NCBI RefSeq assembly: GCF_016405965.1
Contig: NZ_JAEFCD010000037.1
Span: forward strand, 1 to 38,916
Source of the DNA: Alteromonas sp. IB21
Lineage (GTDB): Bacteria > Pseudomonadota > Gammaproteobacteria > Enterobacterales > Alteromonadaceae
Reading direction: 5' to 3'
DNA: 38,916 bases
Notes under the pieces: model-generated
What the model saw: the letters and a program-made list of their open reading frames with translations, nothing else
The model's database searches: none
Told to the model about the DNA's origin: nothing
Part shown: in pieces, positions 8,414-16,411 of the stretch
Layout of the letters: each line of letters begins with the position of its first letter
How positions within the stretch are numbered: position 1 is the first letter of the stretch
Translations under genes and position numbers: made by a program

Positions 8414-11119
8414 ATGCCAGACAATTTTACCGCAATGTTTGAAGCGGGCTTTAATCAGCTTGCCCGCCCCGAGATAGCACCGGGACAGCTTTTCGGCCCG
8501 TTTAAAGTCGTAAAATCTATTGGCCATGGCGGCATGGGCTCAGTGTATCTTGCCGAGCGCGCCGATAACGAATATCACCAACAGGTAGCGATTAAAGTCT
8601 TTCCGGCTTTATTTGCCCAGCAACAAAATGGCAGGTCTCTCAATAGCGAAGCTCAGGCTCTGGCCAGCTTAAGCCACCCCAATATTGTGCCTGTACTGGA
8701 TGCCGGACGCACCGACGACAACCTGATGTATATTGTGATGCGACTGGTTGAAGGCCTGCCGCTAAACGAATGGCTACAGCAGCAAGCCCTCACCGTTGAG
8801 CAAAAACTCAAGTTATTGTTGCCAGTATTAGATGCCCTGCAACATGCTCACAGTCACCAGATACTGCATGCGGATATTAAGCCGCAGAATATTTTAGTCG
8901 ATGAAGAGAGTATGCTTTACCTGGTGGATTTTGGTATAGCTCATTTATTGGGACAGGATCATGGCCCTGTTGTTGGCCAGTATGCAGCAGCCTATTCCGA
9001 TAAATTTGCCAGCCCGGAACAGCTCGCCGGCGAACGGTTGACCACAGCAACAGACATTTACAGCGCGGGAAAGTTAATCAGCGCAGTGGTTACACACAAC
9101 ACACCAACCAACGCAATCCCCAGAGCCTTACAATGTATTATTGATACTGCTACACACTCAGAGCCAGGCAAACGCTATCTTACTGTGCATGCCCTGCAAA
9201 CCGATGTTAAACGCTTTCTTGCCCATCAGCCCGTGTCGGTATTACCCGATTTGTCCTACCGCAGCAAATTGTGGCTCTACCGGCAGCGATACAAAGTGGC
9301 CTCTGCCACCATTGCGGCAGTGTTACTGGGTATTACCGCAATCAGCCAATATAACGCCAGCAATACCGCCAAACAATCTGAAAACGCGCTGGCTGTGGTA
9401 CAACACCTGCTTGGCAATGTGGATAAAGTGACAAACAGCGAGGTCGAGCGCCAGCGGGATATTTTAAGCACCTCGGAAAAAATCAATATTGATGCGCTAT
9501 CACCCGAACAGGCTGCGCCAGTTATGCTGGCTCAAGCCGAGGCCTATCAGATCCTCGGGAATTACAAAGCCGCAGTTGAGCGCGCTGAACGTTTGCGCCA
9601 GATAACCGAAGGCAAGACAAGCTTGATACCCTATTACACCGTTGCCCTGCGCTTTTTAGCCGAAGAAGACATGGTGAACAATCACTATTATGCCGCCATC
9701 GATAAAGTCAACATCATCATTGATACACTCAAAGCACAAAAAGCACTCACATCACCTGTGTATAAAAAGCTACTTATCTGGATAAGAACGGAAGGATGGA
9801 CAGAGTATATTGAGGCAAAATACCGCATCCTACAGTGTTTAGAAGAAGTGTACGTTGTAACTGATAACAATCAGGACTTCGCGCATCTGAAAAAACTTAT
9901 TCAAGCTGAATACACACTGAGCAAACGTAGCAGTATTACTAAAGACGATATTCAAGACATACTTTCTTCTTATTCGCCTAAATGGCCGCTTCAACTGCAA
10001 AAAATGGCGTTAAAAACACTCGTTTCGCTAGCAAACCACGATGACAATCAAGCAGCACAAACCAGTTTAGCAACACATTTAAACCAACTGGAACAAGCCT
10101 TAGGCGCAGCTCACCCTGCTATTTTAGAACTAAAATTTTCGCACCTAAGAGCATCAATATTTGACGGAAAGAAGCTATATACCGCATTACTGGAGCTGTT
10201 AGAAACTGTCGATTCAACCACTAACGCAAATTTTGAAAAATTGTTACAATTATACAAGTTAGATTATCTCTTAAACGAAAATTTGGCCCTGCTCATACAA
10301 GAAAACGCTACTTTAAACAACTACCTAAAATCGCTTACACCATTTGGTAGCAATTTAACATTGCAATTTATAATTAATCTATTAAATGAGTTCGATAAGG
10401 AAGAACTGGCATTTCATGCTATGCAAGCGAAAATCCATTACTCTAAGAAGTTTGGGCATGATGTGAATGAAAAAAGTTATAGCCATTTATATTGTGCCTA
10501 TATTAATGAATACCATCCGCCCAAAAGTAAAAGCGTCTGGGAAGCTACGTGCAAACGAGCTGAAGCCTTATATATGGCAACCAGCAACGAAACTAATTTT
10601 TGGATTAATAGAATCAAATTGAGTTATGCAGAGGGGTTAATCGTACTTAGAGATGATAGAGCCTTGGGCGTTTTTGAACAACTTACCCGTTTTTTTGAAC
10701 AAGAAAATGTCAACAAAAGTGACCGCTATTACCGCGTTGGCGCCCACCTCTACTTATGGAAAAACGAGTTAAATAAAGCCGAAGGCTTTTTAAATGCCAT
10801 AGACGAAAGCACATTGCCGTACTGGAGTTATGGGGATTTTGTGTATCTCAAAGCCAAACTGTTATTTAAACAGGGCAACACAGCGCAAGCGGTTGCCAAA
10901 CTGGATGCAGCCAACGAGCGATTATGCCGCAAGTTTACCCACGATGACTACCGCATGAGGCGTATACGCCAATTACGGGCCGATATGCAGCTAAACCCTT
11001 TAGACACCTGCCCCGACGCGGTTAGCTGGCAGGACCTCGACCCTAATGGTGAAATAGAAGCCAACATCCTCCGCTATATAAAGAAGATGGAAAACGTTCA
11101 GCCAGCGGAGCTTCATTAG
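8414..11119 (+). CDS. Membrane Ser/Thr protein kinase partnered with the ECF sigma factor (kinase 2)
   Basis: 901 residues. Cytoplasmic kinase domain at about 27-275: glycine loop GHGGMGSVY (37-45), VAIK lysine K61, helix-C E79, catalytic loop HADIKPQN (152-159), VDFG (171-174). The usual HRD arginine is Ala153, so it is a non-RD kinase, though D154, K156 and N159 remain. One membrane helix at about 294-311, then about 590 residues predicted to be periplasmic and mostly helical, TPR-like, probably the sensor. The first kinase in the window is a paralogue across both halves. Bases from about 9850 to 10700 are clearly more AT-rich than the two ends of the gene. The probable job is to phosphorylate and activate the sigma factor encoded just upstream in response to an envelope signal. 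The ribosome site (AAGG, 12 bases away) is weak. Confidence 0.9.
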   Translation: MPDNFTAMFEAGFNQLARPEIAPGQLFGPFKVVKSIGHGGMGSVYLAERADNEYHQQVAIKVFPALFAQQQNGRSLNSEAQALASLSHPNIVPVLDAGRTDDNLMYIVMRLVEGLPLNEWLQQQALTVEQKLKLLLPVLDALQHAHSHQILHADIKPQNILVDEESMLYLVDFGIAHLLGQDHGPVVGQYAAAYSDKFASPEQLAGERLTTATDIYSAGKLISAVVTHNTPTNAIPRALQCIIDTATHSEPGKRYLTVHALQTDVKRFLAHQPVSVLPDLSYRSKLWLYRQRYKVASATIAAVLLGITAISQYNASNTAKQSENALAVVQHLLGNVDKVTNSEVERQRDILSTSEKINIDALSPEQAAPVMLAQAEAYQILGNYKAAVERAERLRQITEGKTSLIPYYTVALRFLAEEDMVNNHYYAAIDKVNIIIDTLKAQKALTSPVYKKLLIWIRTEGWTEYIEAKYRILQCLEEVYVVTDNNQDFAHLKKLIQAEYTLSKRSSITKDDIQDILSSYSPKWPLQLQKMALKTLVSLANHDDNQAAQTSLATHLNQLEQALGAAHPAILELKFSHLRASIFDGKKLYTALLELLETVDSTTNANFEKLLQLYKLDYLLNENLALLIQENATLNNYLKSLTPFGSNLTLQFIINLLNEFDKEELAFHAMQAKIHYSKKFGHDVNEKSYSHLYCAYINEYHPPKSKSVWEATCKRAEALYMATSNETNFWINRIKLSYAEGLIVLRDDRALGVFEQLTRFFEQENVNKSDRYYRVGAHLYLWKNELNKAEGFLNAIDESTLPYWSYGDFVYLKAKLLFKQGNTAQAVAKLDAANERLCRKFTHDDYRMRRIRQLRADMQLNPLDTCPDAVSWQDLDPNGEIEANILRYIKKMENVQPAELH

Positions 11120-11201
11120 CAGGCATTTTTCAGACCTGCGAATATGACCACTGTTGTCGGGAAAAATCACGGCTGAAAAATAAAATTAATTGCATTTAAT
11201 A

Positions 11202-11324
11202 TCAATGAGTTAAAACATACCCTTTAAACGCTAACTTTTCAAAATCCGCCGAGGGTAACTCTGTGCCGTCCGAGTGTAGGCCCATCGCGTGGCGACCAAT
11301 CAAGCCCGGCCTCTGGTACCACTT
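11202..11324 (-). pseudogene. 3' relic of an unidentified gene
   Basis: After a stop at 11325-11327 a 40-codon frame reads leftwards to a stop at 11202-11204. It contains GRHAMGLHSDGTELPSADF, which has the character of real protein, but there is no start or ribosome site and the 5' part is missing. I do not recognise the family. The disrupted end faces the parDE module, and its 3' end carries one copy of a flanking repeat, so arrival of parDE may have truncated it. Confidence 0.35.
11206..11248 (-). repeat. Direct repeat flanking parDE, left copy
   Basis: Read on the minus strand, 16 bases (CGGATTTTGAAAAGTT) are identical to 12119-12134, and the following 27 bases match at 17 positions. Spacing between copies is 886 bases, with parDE between them. 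Confidence 0.5.
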
Positions 11325-11372
11325 TTAGTATGTGAGCATAAACCGACGCAAGTCGTTTTTTTTGTGCCTGGC

Positions 11373-11670
11373 TTACAAGTCAAACGCGGATACATCATCC
11401 ATTCGTTGATGCAGTATTCTGGCTACTTCAATTCCTTGTGCTGAGGACCAGTAATAAACCATATGTTTTTTGAACTGGGAAGCTGCGGGCATTATCAAAA
11501 AGCTCAGGTCTTTTCCTGCCGATATTAGGCTCGTTGGCAATCTTAATTAACGCTTCATGCAGCAATAAAATGTATGCTTCAGCCTGATCTTGCCCCCACT
11601 TTTCAATAGTTTTAATGGCGATTAGTCTCAGATCATCTTCGGCAAGTTCTGAGAGCTTATAACTTGCCAT
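11373..11670 (-). pseudogene. parE: ParE-type toxin gene with a frameshift in an A-run
   Basis: RelE/ParE-superfamily toxin; relatives poison gyrase. The ATG at 11670 overlaps the end of parD by 14 bases (a GTG at 11682 is also possible). The protein starts MASYKLSELAEDDLRL and runs normally to ARSFPVQK. There, at a run of six A on the coding strand (11466-11471), the frame changes to an odd tail ending at 11428. Skipping one A gives HMVYYWSSAQGIEVARILH followed by QRMD, the conserved ParE C-terminus (usual form: VIFYR, then I-x-RILHxRMD), with a stop at 11373-11375 and a total of 98 residues, the usual length. So the gene is either inactivated, corrected by slippage, or miscalled at the homopolymer. 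Confidence 0.85.
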
Positions 11671-11917
11671 CGACTTGATCACTTACTTCAGCAAAGATGT
11701 CCAATGCTGATTTATCTGATCTCTTACCTTCAGATAATTGCTGGAAACCTTTCCCGACTTCTTCCCTTAAAATGTCCAACTGCTGTTGCTTAAGGACATC
11801 TTTTTCGAAAAGCAATCTAAGACCATCTCTGATGACTTCGCTCGCTGAAGTATAAAGCCCTGAGGCTACTTTCTCATTGATACGTTTTTCAAATTCTGAG
11901 CCGAGAGTAATATTCAT
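11657..11917 (-). CDS. parD: ParD-type antitoxin
   Basis: 86-residue antitoxin, normally binding and neutralising ParE and repressing its own operon. Start at the ATG at 11917 because GGAGG lies 5 bases before it; a GTG four codons upstream would overlap that site. The N-terminal part (NITLGSEFEKRINEKVASG, then LYTSASEVIRDGL) is a ribbon-helix-helix DNA-binding domain of the ParD/CopG type. The acidic and Gln-rich C-terminal half is the toxin-wrapping tail. It overlaps parE, as is standard for these operons. A perfect dyad over the likely promoter supports autoregulation. If parE is truly broken, this antitoxin may be a decaying remnant or an anti-addiction gene. Confidence 0.88.
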   Translation of the reverse strand: MNITLGSEFEKRINEKVASGLYTSASEVIRDGLRLLFEKDVLKQQQLDILREEVGKGFQQLSEGKRSDKSALDIFAEVSDQVDGKL

Positions 11918-11939
11918 AAACACCTCCACACGTTACATT

Positions 11940-11959
11940 CATATTATGTGCATAATATG
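11940..11959 (-). promoter_or_regulatory. Operator dyad and promoter of parDE
   Basis: Perfect 9-base arms CATATTATG / CATAATATG separated by TG lie 23 bases upstream of the parD start. On the minus strand, TTGGCA and CATAAT with an 18-base gap form a plausible -35/-10 pair. The -10 lies inside the dyad, as expected for repression by a ribbon-helix-helix antitoxin. Confidence 0.65.
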
Positions 11960-12091
11960 CTCACCTTGCCAATCTATAATTAGCTTCGGCAAAGTGTTCA
12001 TTGATCTAGAAAAGTAGTGAGTGATCGCTCAGTGAGAAAGCTTATGCCATGCAAAGAATTTGCAAAGCCAAGTCTTGCAGATTCAACCAGT

Positions 12092-12134
12092 TGATTTAAA
12101 ACAACTATTATAAATACAAACTTTTCAAAATCCG
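12092..12134 (-). repeat. Direct repeat flanking parDE, right copy
   Basis: Partner of the repeat at 11206-11248: 16 bases identical, then diverged (33 of 43 positions alike in total). It lies in a non-coding stretch between parD and the next gene. Apart from these copies, the bases from 11960 to 12194 show nothing I can call. Confidence 0.5.
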
Positions 12135-12194
12135 TTGCTTGCTTCTCCCGTTAATGAAGAAGAGCCAAAATGTATTGTCTCCTCCATTTTACCA

Positions 12195-12545
12195 TTAACG
12201 GTGTGTAGACAGATTTTTCATACCGAGAAGTTCGTGCATAACAATATTGTGGTTAGTTTGCATATATATCCAGAGCTTCACCGTAATTTGGGCATTAACG
12301 CTCAAAACTAAACAAACTCCCCAAAAAAGTTCGCTATCTTTGTCTGCGGTGAAAAAGTGATAGCCGCTGTAGAATATCAACACACTAAAGATAATAGCCA
12401 TGGCATAGCCAAGCTTCATAATTACGGGGAAGTCAGAAGCGAACCCCATCCGCAAATAGTTGATTAAACCTGCGTTTTGGACGTCGTGTTGTTTAACTTT
12501 TTTCTGTCTGTGTACTTCTTTATCGAATTTCTCTTGTTTTTTCAT
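12195..12545 (-). CDS. Small two-helix inner-membrane protein
   Basis: 116 residues. A charged N-terminus (many Lys and Gln, about 1-35) is followed by membrane helices at about 44-62 and 74-93, then an amphipathic tail (IYMQTNHNIVMHELLGM). The tail recalls small bacterial membrane proteins that end in MxxNHNxVxxELK-like motifs, but I cannot name the family with confidence. The ATG has AAGGAG 8 bases upstream. It lies 43 bases downstream of the P-type ATPase gene in the same direction, so it may be a co-transcribed accessory subunit. Confidence 0.75.
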   Translation of the reverse strand: MKKQEKFDKEVHRQKKVKQHDVQNAGLINYLRMGFASDFPVIMKLGYAMAIIFSVLIFYSGYHFFTADKDSELFWGVCLVLSVNAQITVKLWIYMQTNHNIVMHELLGMKNLSTHR

Positions 12546-12588
12546 TTCACTTGCTCCTTAGCGTAGCTTTTGTAATTAGCCGCCATTA

Positions 12589-15294
12589 TCAAAGGTATTG
12601 CCTTACTAACTTTTCTGCTTCAAGAAATACCCACAACAATGCGCCTGCTATAAAAATCGTTACATAGTCGATTAATGCTGGAGAAGCCGTACCAAAAACG
12701 TCTTGTAAAAAAGGAAAATGACAAATCATAGCCTGCGCAGTAATGACCAACACAATGGCTACCCATACGGCTTTACTTGTTTTTGTACCTTTCATTTTAA
12801 AGGCCCGCAGATGCATACGACGTATAAATAGCAAATAGAAAATTTCAAGGCCCACTAACATGTTCATTGATTGCGTACGTGCCAGTTCTACAGAGACATT
12901 CTGTGCCATCGCAAATTGATAAACACCAAACACTGCGATAAAGAAAAGTACACCCACCATCACGATGTGCCACAGCAAATCGCCTTGAATAAGCGATTGG
13001 TTTCTGGGTCTAGGAGGTTGCGCCATAATATTTTTGTCGGGCGGTTCAAACGCGAGTGCGATGCCTAACGATATTGCGGTGATCATATTTATCCACAATA
13101 TTTGCACTGGAGTGATGGGGTAAGGCATACCGGCAATTAAAGCTACGATTATAGTGAGCGCCTCTCCGGCATTGGTCGGTAGAGTCCAACTCACTACTTT
13201 TTTAATGTTGCTGTATACGGTACGCCCTTGTTCTATGGCTGCTACGATGGATGTGAAGTTATCGTCTGCCAAAACAATTTCTGCCGCATCCTTGGCGGCC
13301 TCGCAGCCATTAAGCCCCATAGCGATACCCGCATCTGCTCGCTTAAGAGAAGGGGCGTCATTCACCCCGTCTCCCGTCATCACTACCACTAAATCTAAGG
13401 CTTGTAGCGCCATTACCAACCGCAATTTGTGTTCAGGTGTGGTTCTGGCAAAAATATCGGTGTTTTGTACGCTCACTTTTAAATCATTATCGCTTAACGC
13501 ATCTATCTGTTCACCGGTGAGTACTGTGTCGGCACGTGCCAACCCTAATTGCTTACCAATCGCTTGCGCCGTAACGGCATGGTCGCCCGTTATCATTTTT
13601 ACTTGTATTTGAGCGCGGCGACACTCTTCTATTGCGGCTTTAACGCCGTTTCGAGGTGGGTCCATAAGCCCAACAAGGCCAAGTAGGCAAAGGTGCCCAT
13701 CAATTTCTTTGTTTGTTAACGGCGTGGATTGTTCCAGCCTGATGTTTTTACTGGTTGAATCCAACACAGCGAGAGCAAGTACTCTTAATCCGCTTGCGGC
13801 CATTTCATTCGCTTCTTGTAACCAGAATGACCGATCAATAGATACATCTGCGCTTTCACCTTTTTGACTGCTACAAAATGCAATAACTTTTTCAGGCGCC
13901 CCTTTCACAAATAGCTCAAACTCACCCTGACTATTTTCGTTTAATGTTGCCATGTATTGGCTATTTGCATCGAATGGCATCGCACACTTACGTTGCCATC
14001 TATCGCGAACATTGAATTGCGCACAACCTAACACTTTATAAGAGAAACTCAGAAGCGCAGCTTCCATTGGATCACCATGGTGAAGCCATTGTCCCTCACT
14101 TTCATAAAGTTCTGCGTCGTTACACAGATTACACGCCAGTGCGAGGGTTGTAAGTGCCCGGCGATGTTGAAGCGTGATAGGTACACTTTTATTGCATATT
14201 TCTCCTTCAGGCTGATAACCTTCGCCGCTTGCGTCAAACGCAGCATACGCGGTGTGTATTTTAGTCACCTGCATTTCATTGCGGGTCAGTGTACCGGTTT
14301 TGTCAGAACATATAACCGAAACGGCCCCCAGAGTTTCAATGGCAGGAAGCACTCTGATTATGGCGTTGCGCCGAGCCATAGCTTGCACACCTACGGCTAG
14401 CGTAATGGTAAGTACTGCTGGCAATCCTTCGGGGATGGCTGCAACGCTCAGCCCAATTACTGCCATAAAAACGTCCAGAAAAGGGCGCTGTAATAGAAAG
14501 ATCCCAACAAAAAGTAAAATAGCACCTACACCAATGATTAGCGCAGTTACCCACTTGGCTAACACATTCATTTTTAGCGTTAGTGGTGTGGTCAGTTTTT
14601 CTACTTTTGACAGCAACCCCCCTATTTTACCTATTTCAGTCTGTGCCCCCGTGGCTACTGCAACGCCAACCCCCTGCCCCCCTACAACGGTGGTGCCACT
14701 AAAAGCCATGCAGCTTCGATCTCCCATCGAAACCTTAGCATCAAGGGCTTCAGTTTTCTTCACTACAGCCTGCGCTTCTCCAGTAAGTATACTTTCCTGA
14801 ATCTGCAGACTCTCTGTTTTGATAAGTCGAAGATCTGCAGGCACTTTATCCCCAGATGCCAAAATGACGATATCGCCAGGGACAACATCCTCACCATCGA
14901 TAGTTGTTCTAATGCTACCTCTGATAACCGATGCTTTTACGGCCAGAAGGTGACGAATAGAGGCGATCGCTTTTTCCGCTTTTCCCTCTTGCACAACGCC
15001 GATAAAGGCATTAACAACAATAACAGCAAAAATCACGCTTGCATCTAGCCAGTGCTGAAGTGAAGCGGTAAGAATGACGGCTACCACAAGTACCAATACC
15101 AAAAGACTCTTGAACTGAGAGACAAATCGGAAGATAAGGCTTGGAGGTAAAGCTGTAGCAATGCCATTTCGCCCATACTTTGCTCTGCGCAAAACGACTT
15201 GCTCTTCGGTGAGCCCTTCTTTCGAGGAATCTAAAGCTTCAAGCACGCCACATACTGTCTTTTGATACCAAGGTGTTTTACTTACTATTTCCAC
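12589..15294 (-). CDS. CtpF-like P-type cation-transporting ATPase
   Basis: 901-residue P2-type ATPase that moves a cation across the inner membrane using ATP. Seen: N-terminal cation-ATPase domain; actuator motif LTGEA (170-174); membrane-4 motif IPEGLP (287-292); phosphorylated D331 in DKTGTLT; KGAPE (464-468); MITGD (567-571); TGDGVNDAP (640-648). Transmembrane segment 6 reads ILWINMITA, with N736 and T739 kept but Ala740 where SERCA has a calcium-binding Asp. The stretch ALAFEPPDKNIM that follows is typical of Mycobacterium CtpF-type pumps, reported to transport calcium. Length fits (about 900). Start is a GTG with no good ribosome site; there is no in-frame ATG between it and the upstream stop. 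It diverges from the Crp-family regulator, a likely controller. The ion is not certain. Confidence 0.92.
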   Translation of the reverse strand: MEIVSKTPWYQKTVCGVLEALDSSKEGLTEEQVVLRRAKYGRNGIATALPPSLIFRFVSQFKSLLVLVLVVAVILTASLQHWLDASVIFAVIVVNAFIGVVQEGKAEKAIASIRHLLAVKASVIRGSIRTTIDGEDVVPGDIVILASGDKVPADLRLIKTESLQIQESILTGEAQAVVKKTEALDAKVSMGDRSCMAFSGTTVVGGQGVGVAVATGAQTEIGKIGGLLSKVEKLTTPLTLKMNVLAKWVTALIIGVGAILLFVGIFLLQRPFLDVFMAVIGLSVAAIPEGLPAVLTITLAVGVQAMARRNAIIRVLPAIETLGAVSVICSDKTGTLTRNEMQVTKIHTAYAAFDASGEGYQPEGEICNKSVPITLQHRRALTTLALACNLCNDAELYESEGQWLHHGDPMEAALLSFSYKVLGCAQFNVRDRWQRKCAMPFDANSQYMATLNENSQGEFELFVKGAPEKVIAFCSSQKGESADVSIDRSFWLQEANEMAASGLRVLALAVLDSTSKNIRLEQSTPLTNKEIDGHLCLLGLVGLMDPPRNGVKAAIEECRRAQIQVKMITGDHAVTAQAIGKQLGLARADTVLTGEQIDALSDNDLKVSVQNTDIFARTTPEHKLRLVMALQALDLVVVMTGDGVNDAPSLKRADAGIAMGLNGCEAAKDAAEIVLADDNFTSIVAAIEQGRTVYSNIKKVVSWTLPTNAGEALTIIVALIAGMPYPITPVQILWINMITAISLGIALAFEPPDKNIMAQPPRPRNQSLIQGDLLWHIVMVGVLFFIAVFGVYQFAMAQNVSVELARTQSMNMLVGLEIFYLLFIRRMHLRAFKMKGTKTSKAVWVAIVLVITAQAMICHFPFLQDVFGTASPALIDYVTIFIAGALLWVFLEAEKLVRQYL

Positions 15295-15398
15295 AATGCA
15301 AACCAGTTTATTATCAAAGTAATTAGACTATTAATGCGCCAGATCAATATAATCAGCGCGTGCTCATCTATACTCACCTAAATTCGGTACGTTCTTTG

Positions 15399-15420
15399 TT
15401 CGCTATCGCACAGAAGCGAA
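15399..15420. promoter_or_regulatory. 22-base dyad TTCGCT-N10-AGCGAA in the ATPase/Crp intergenic region
   Basis: Perfect 6-base arms give a 22-base site, the same overall size as Crp/Fnr sites although the sequence is not the Crp consensus. It lies between the divergent starts at 15294 and 15520. It could be where the adjacent Crp-family protein binds. Confidence 0.4.
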
Positions 15421-15519
15421 AATAAACAACGTTTACATTGCAATAAAAAATTCGTTTTCTCTGTATGAGTATGCAGTTCAAATAACGAAAACAGCAAGTT
15501 AGTAAAGGAACGTACTTCT

Positions 15520-16221
15520 ATGATCAAATGCAACAACACGCTTTTATCTGCCCTTCTCTCGGTGTTACCTGATAAATGTGAAACAAAGCTAGAATTGGTT
15601 CCACTTGAGCTAGGACAGGTACTGTACGAGTCTGGCGAAGCATTGCAGTATGTATATTTTCCTATTGATGCCATCGTGTCTTTGTTGTTTGAAATGTCTG
15701 ACGGGGCTTCAGCCGAGATTTCAGTAGTGGGAAACGAAGGCATTGTAGGTGTTGCCGTATTTTTAGGCGGAGGCAGCACACCGAGCCGGGCAATTGTGCA
15801 AAGTGAAGGGGAAGCCTATCGCCTCTCTGCAACGGCTATAAAACATGCATTTAATCACGATCCCGCTGTCCGCGTTCTACTGTTGCGCTATACCCTATCG
15901 CTCATAACTCAGATGTCACAAACGGCGGTGTGCAACCGACACCATACTATTGTGCAGCAGCTCTGCCGTTGGATTTTGCTATCACTAGACCGTTTACCAA
16001 ATAATAATTTAGTCATGACGCAAGAGCTCATAGCAAACATGTTAGGCGTGAGAAGAGAAGGCGTAACCGAAGCGGCAGGTAAGCTTCAAAAAGCCGGCGT
16101 TATCACTTATAAACGAGGCCATATCAAGGTTATAGACCGCCCAAAATTAGAGCGCATGTGCTGCGAATGCTACCAAGTCGTCAAGAAGGAAACTGACAGA
16201 TTGGAAGCCTTTCCTATTTGA
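15520..16221 (+). CDS. Crp/Fnr-family transcription regulator
   Basis: 233 residues. A cyclic-nucleotide-binding-like beta-roll at about 20-115 (GQVLYESGEALQYVYFPID), a dimerisation helix at about 118-150, and a winged helix-turn-helix at about 165-205 (TQELIANMLGVRREGVTEAAG, split here by reading, then GVITYKRGHIKV). The cAMP-contact signature of Crp (RSAR/T-like) is not evident, and there is no Fnr iron-sulphur cysteine pattern, so the ligand is unknown. The tail CCECYQVVKKE is common in this subfamily. It is divergent from the P-type ATPase and 190 bases upstream of the glucan synthase. Regulation of both neighbours is a reasonable guess. The ribosome site AAAGGA could pair with an upstream complementary stretch. 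Confidence 0.9.
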   Translation: MIKCNNTLLSALLSVLPDKCETKLELVPLELGQVLYESGEALQYVYFPIDAIVSLLFEMSDGASAEISVVGNEGIVGVAVFLGGGSTPSRAIVQSEGEAYRLSATAIKHAFNHDPAVRVLLLRYTLSLITQMSQTAVCNRHHTIVQQLCRWILLSLDRLPNNNLVMTQELIANMLGVRREGVTEAAGKLQKAGVITYKRGHIKVIDRPKLERMCCECYQVVKKETDRLEAFPI

Positions 16222-16411
16222 TGTAGTAACAAAAAACTAAGCAGTAAGATTTTTTTAGGTATGTGCTTTAACGCACAGATAAATGCATCATCCAGAGGCT
16301 AAATAGTTAGGCAATACATCATGTGCCTAATGCATTTAACACATCAAAGATGTAAGACAACAATGCGTTTTTTAGGTGTTCCGTGAAATTACCTAAAAAG
16401 GCCGGTTTGTT

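Noticed and set aside
11118..11140. AGCAGG...CCTGC hairpin just after kinase 2 as a terminator
   Set aside because: The stem is only five or six bases with a long loop and no following T-run.
11202..12134. Integron cassette (attC site) interpretation of the repeats around parDE
   Set aside because: The CGCTAAC / GTTAGCG stretch superficially resembles an attC core, but it does not match GTTRRRY, there is no paired second core with inverted symmetry, and no integrase is nearby.
15520..16221. Cysteine cluster CCEC at the end of the Crp-family regulator as a possible redox or metal site
   Set aside because: From memory a CxCY tail is common in this Crp subfamily, and there is no Fnr-like N-terminal pattern to support an iron-sulphur cluster.
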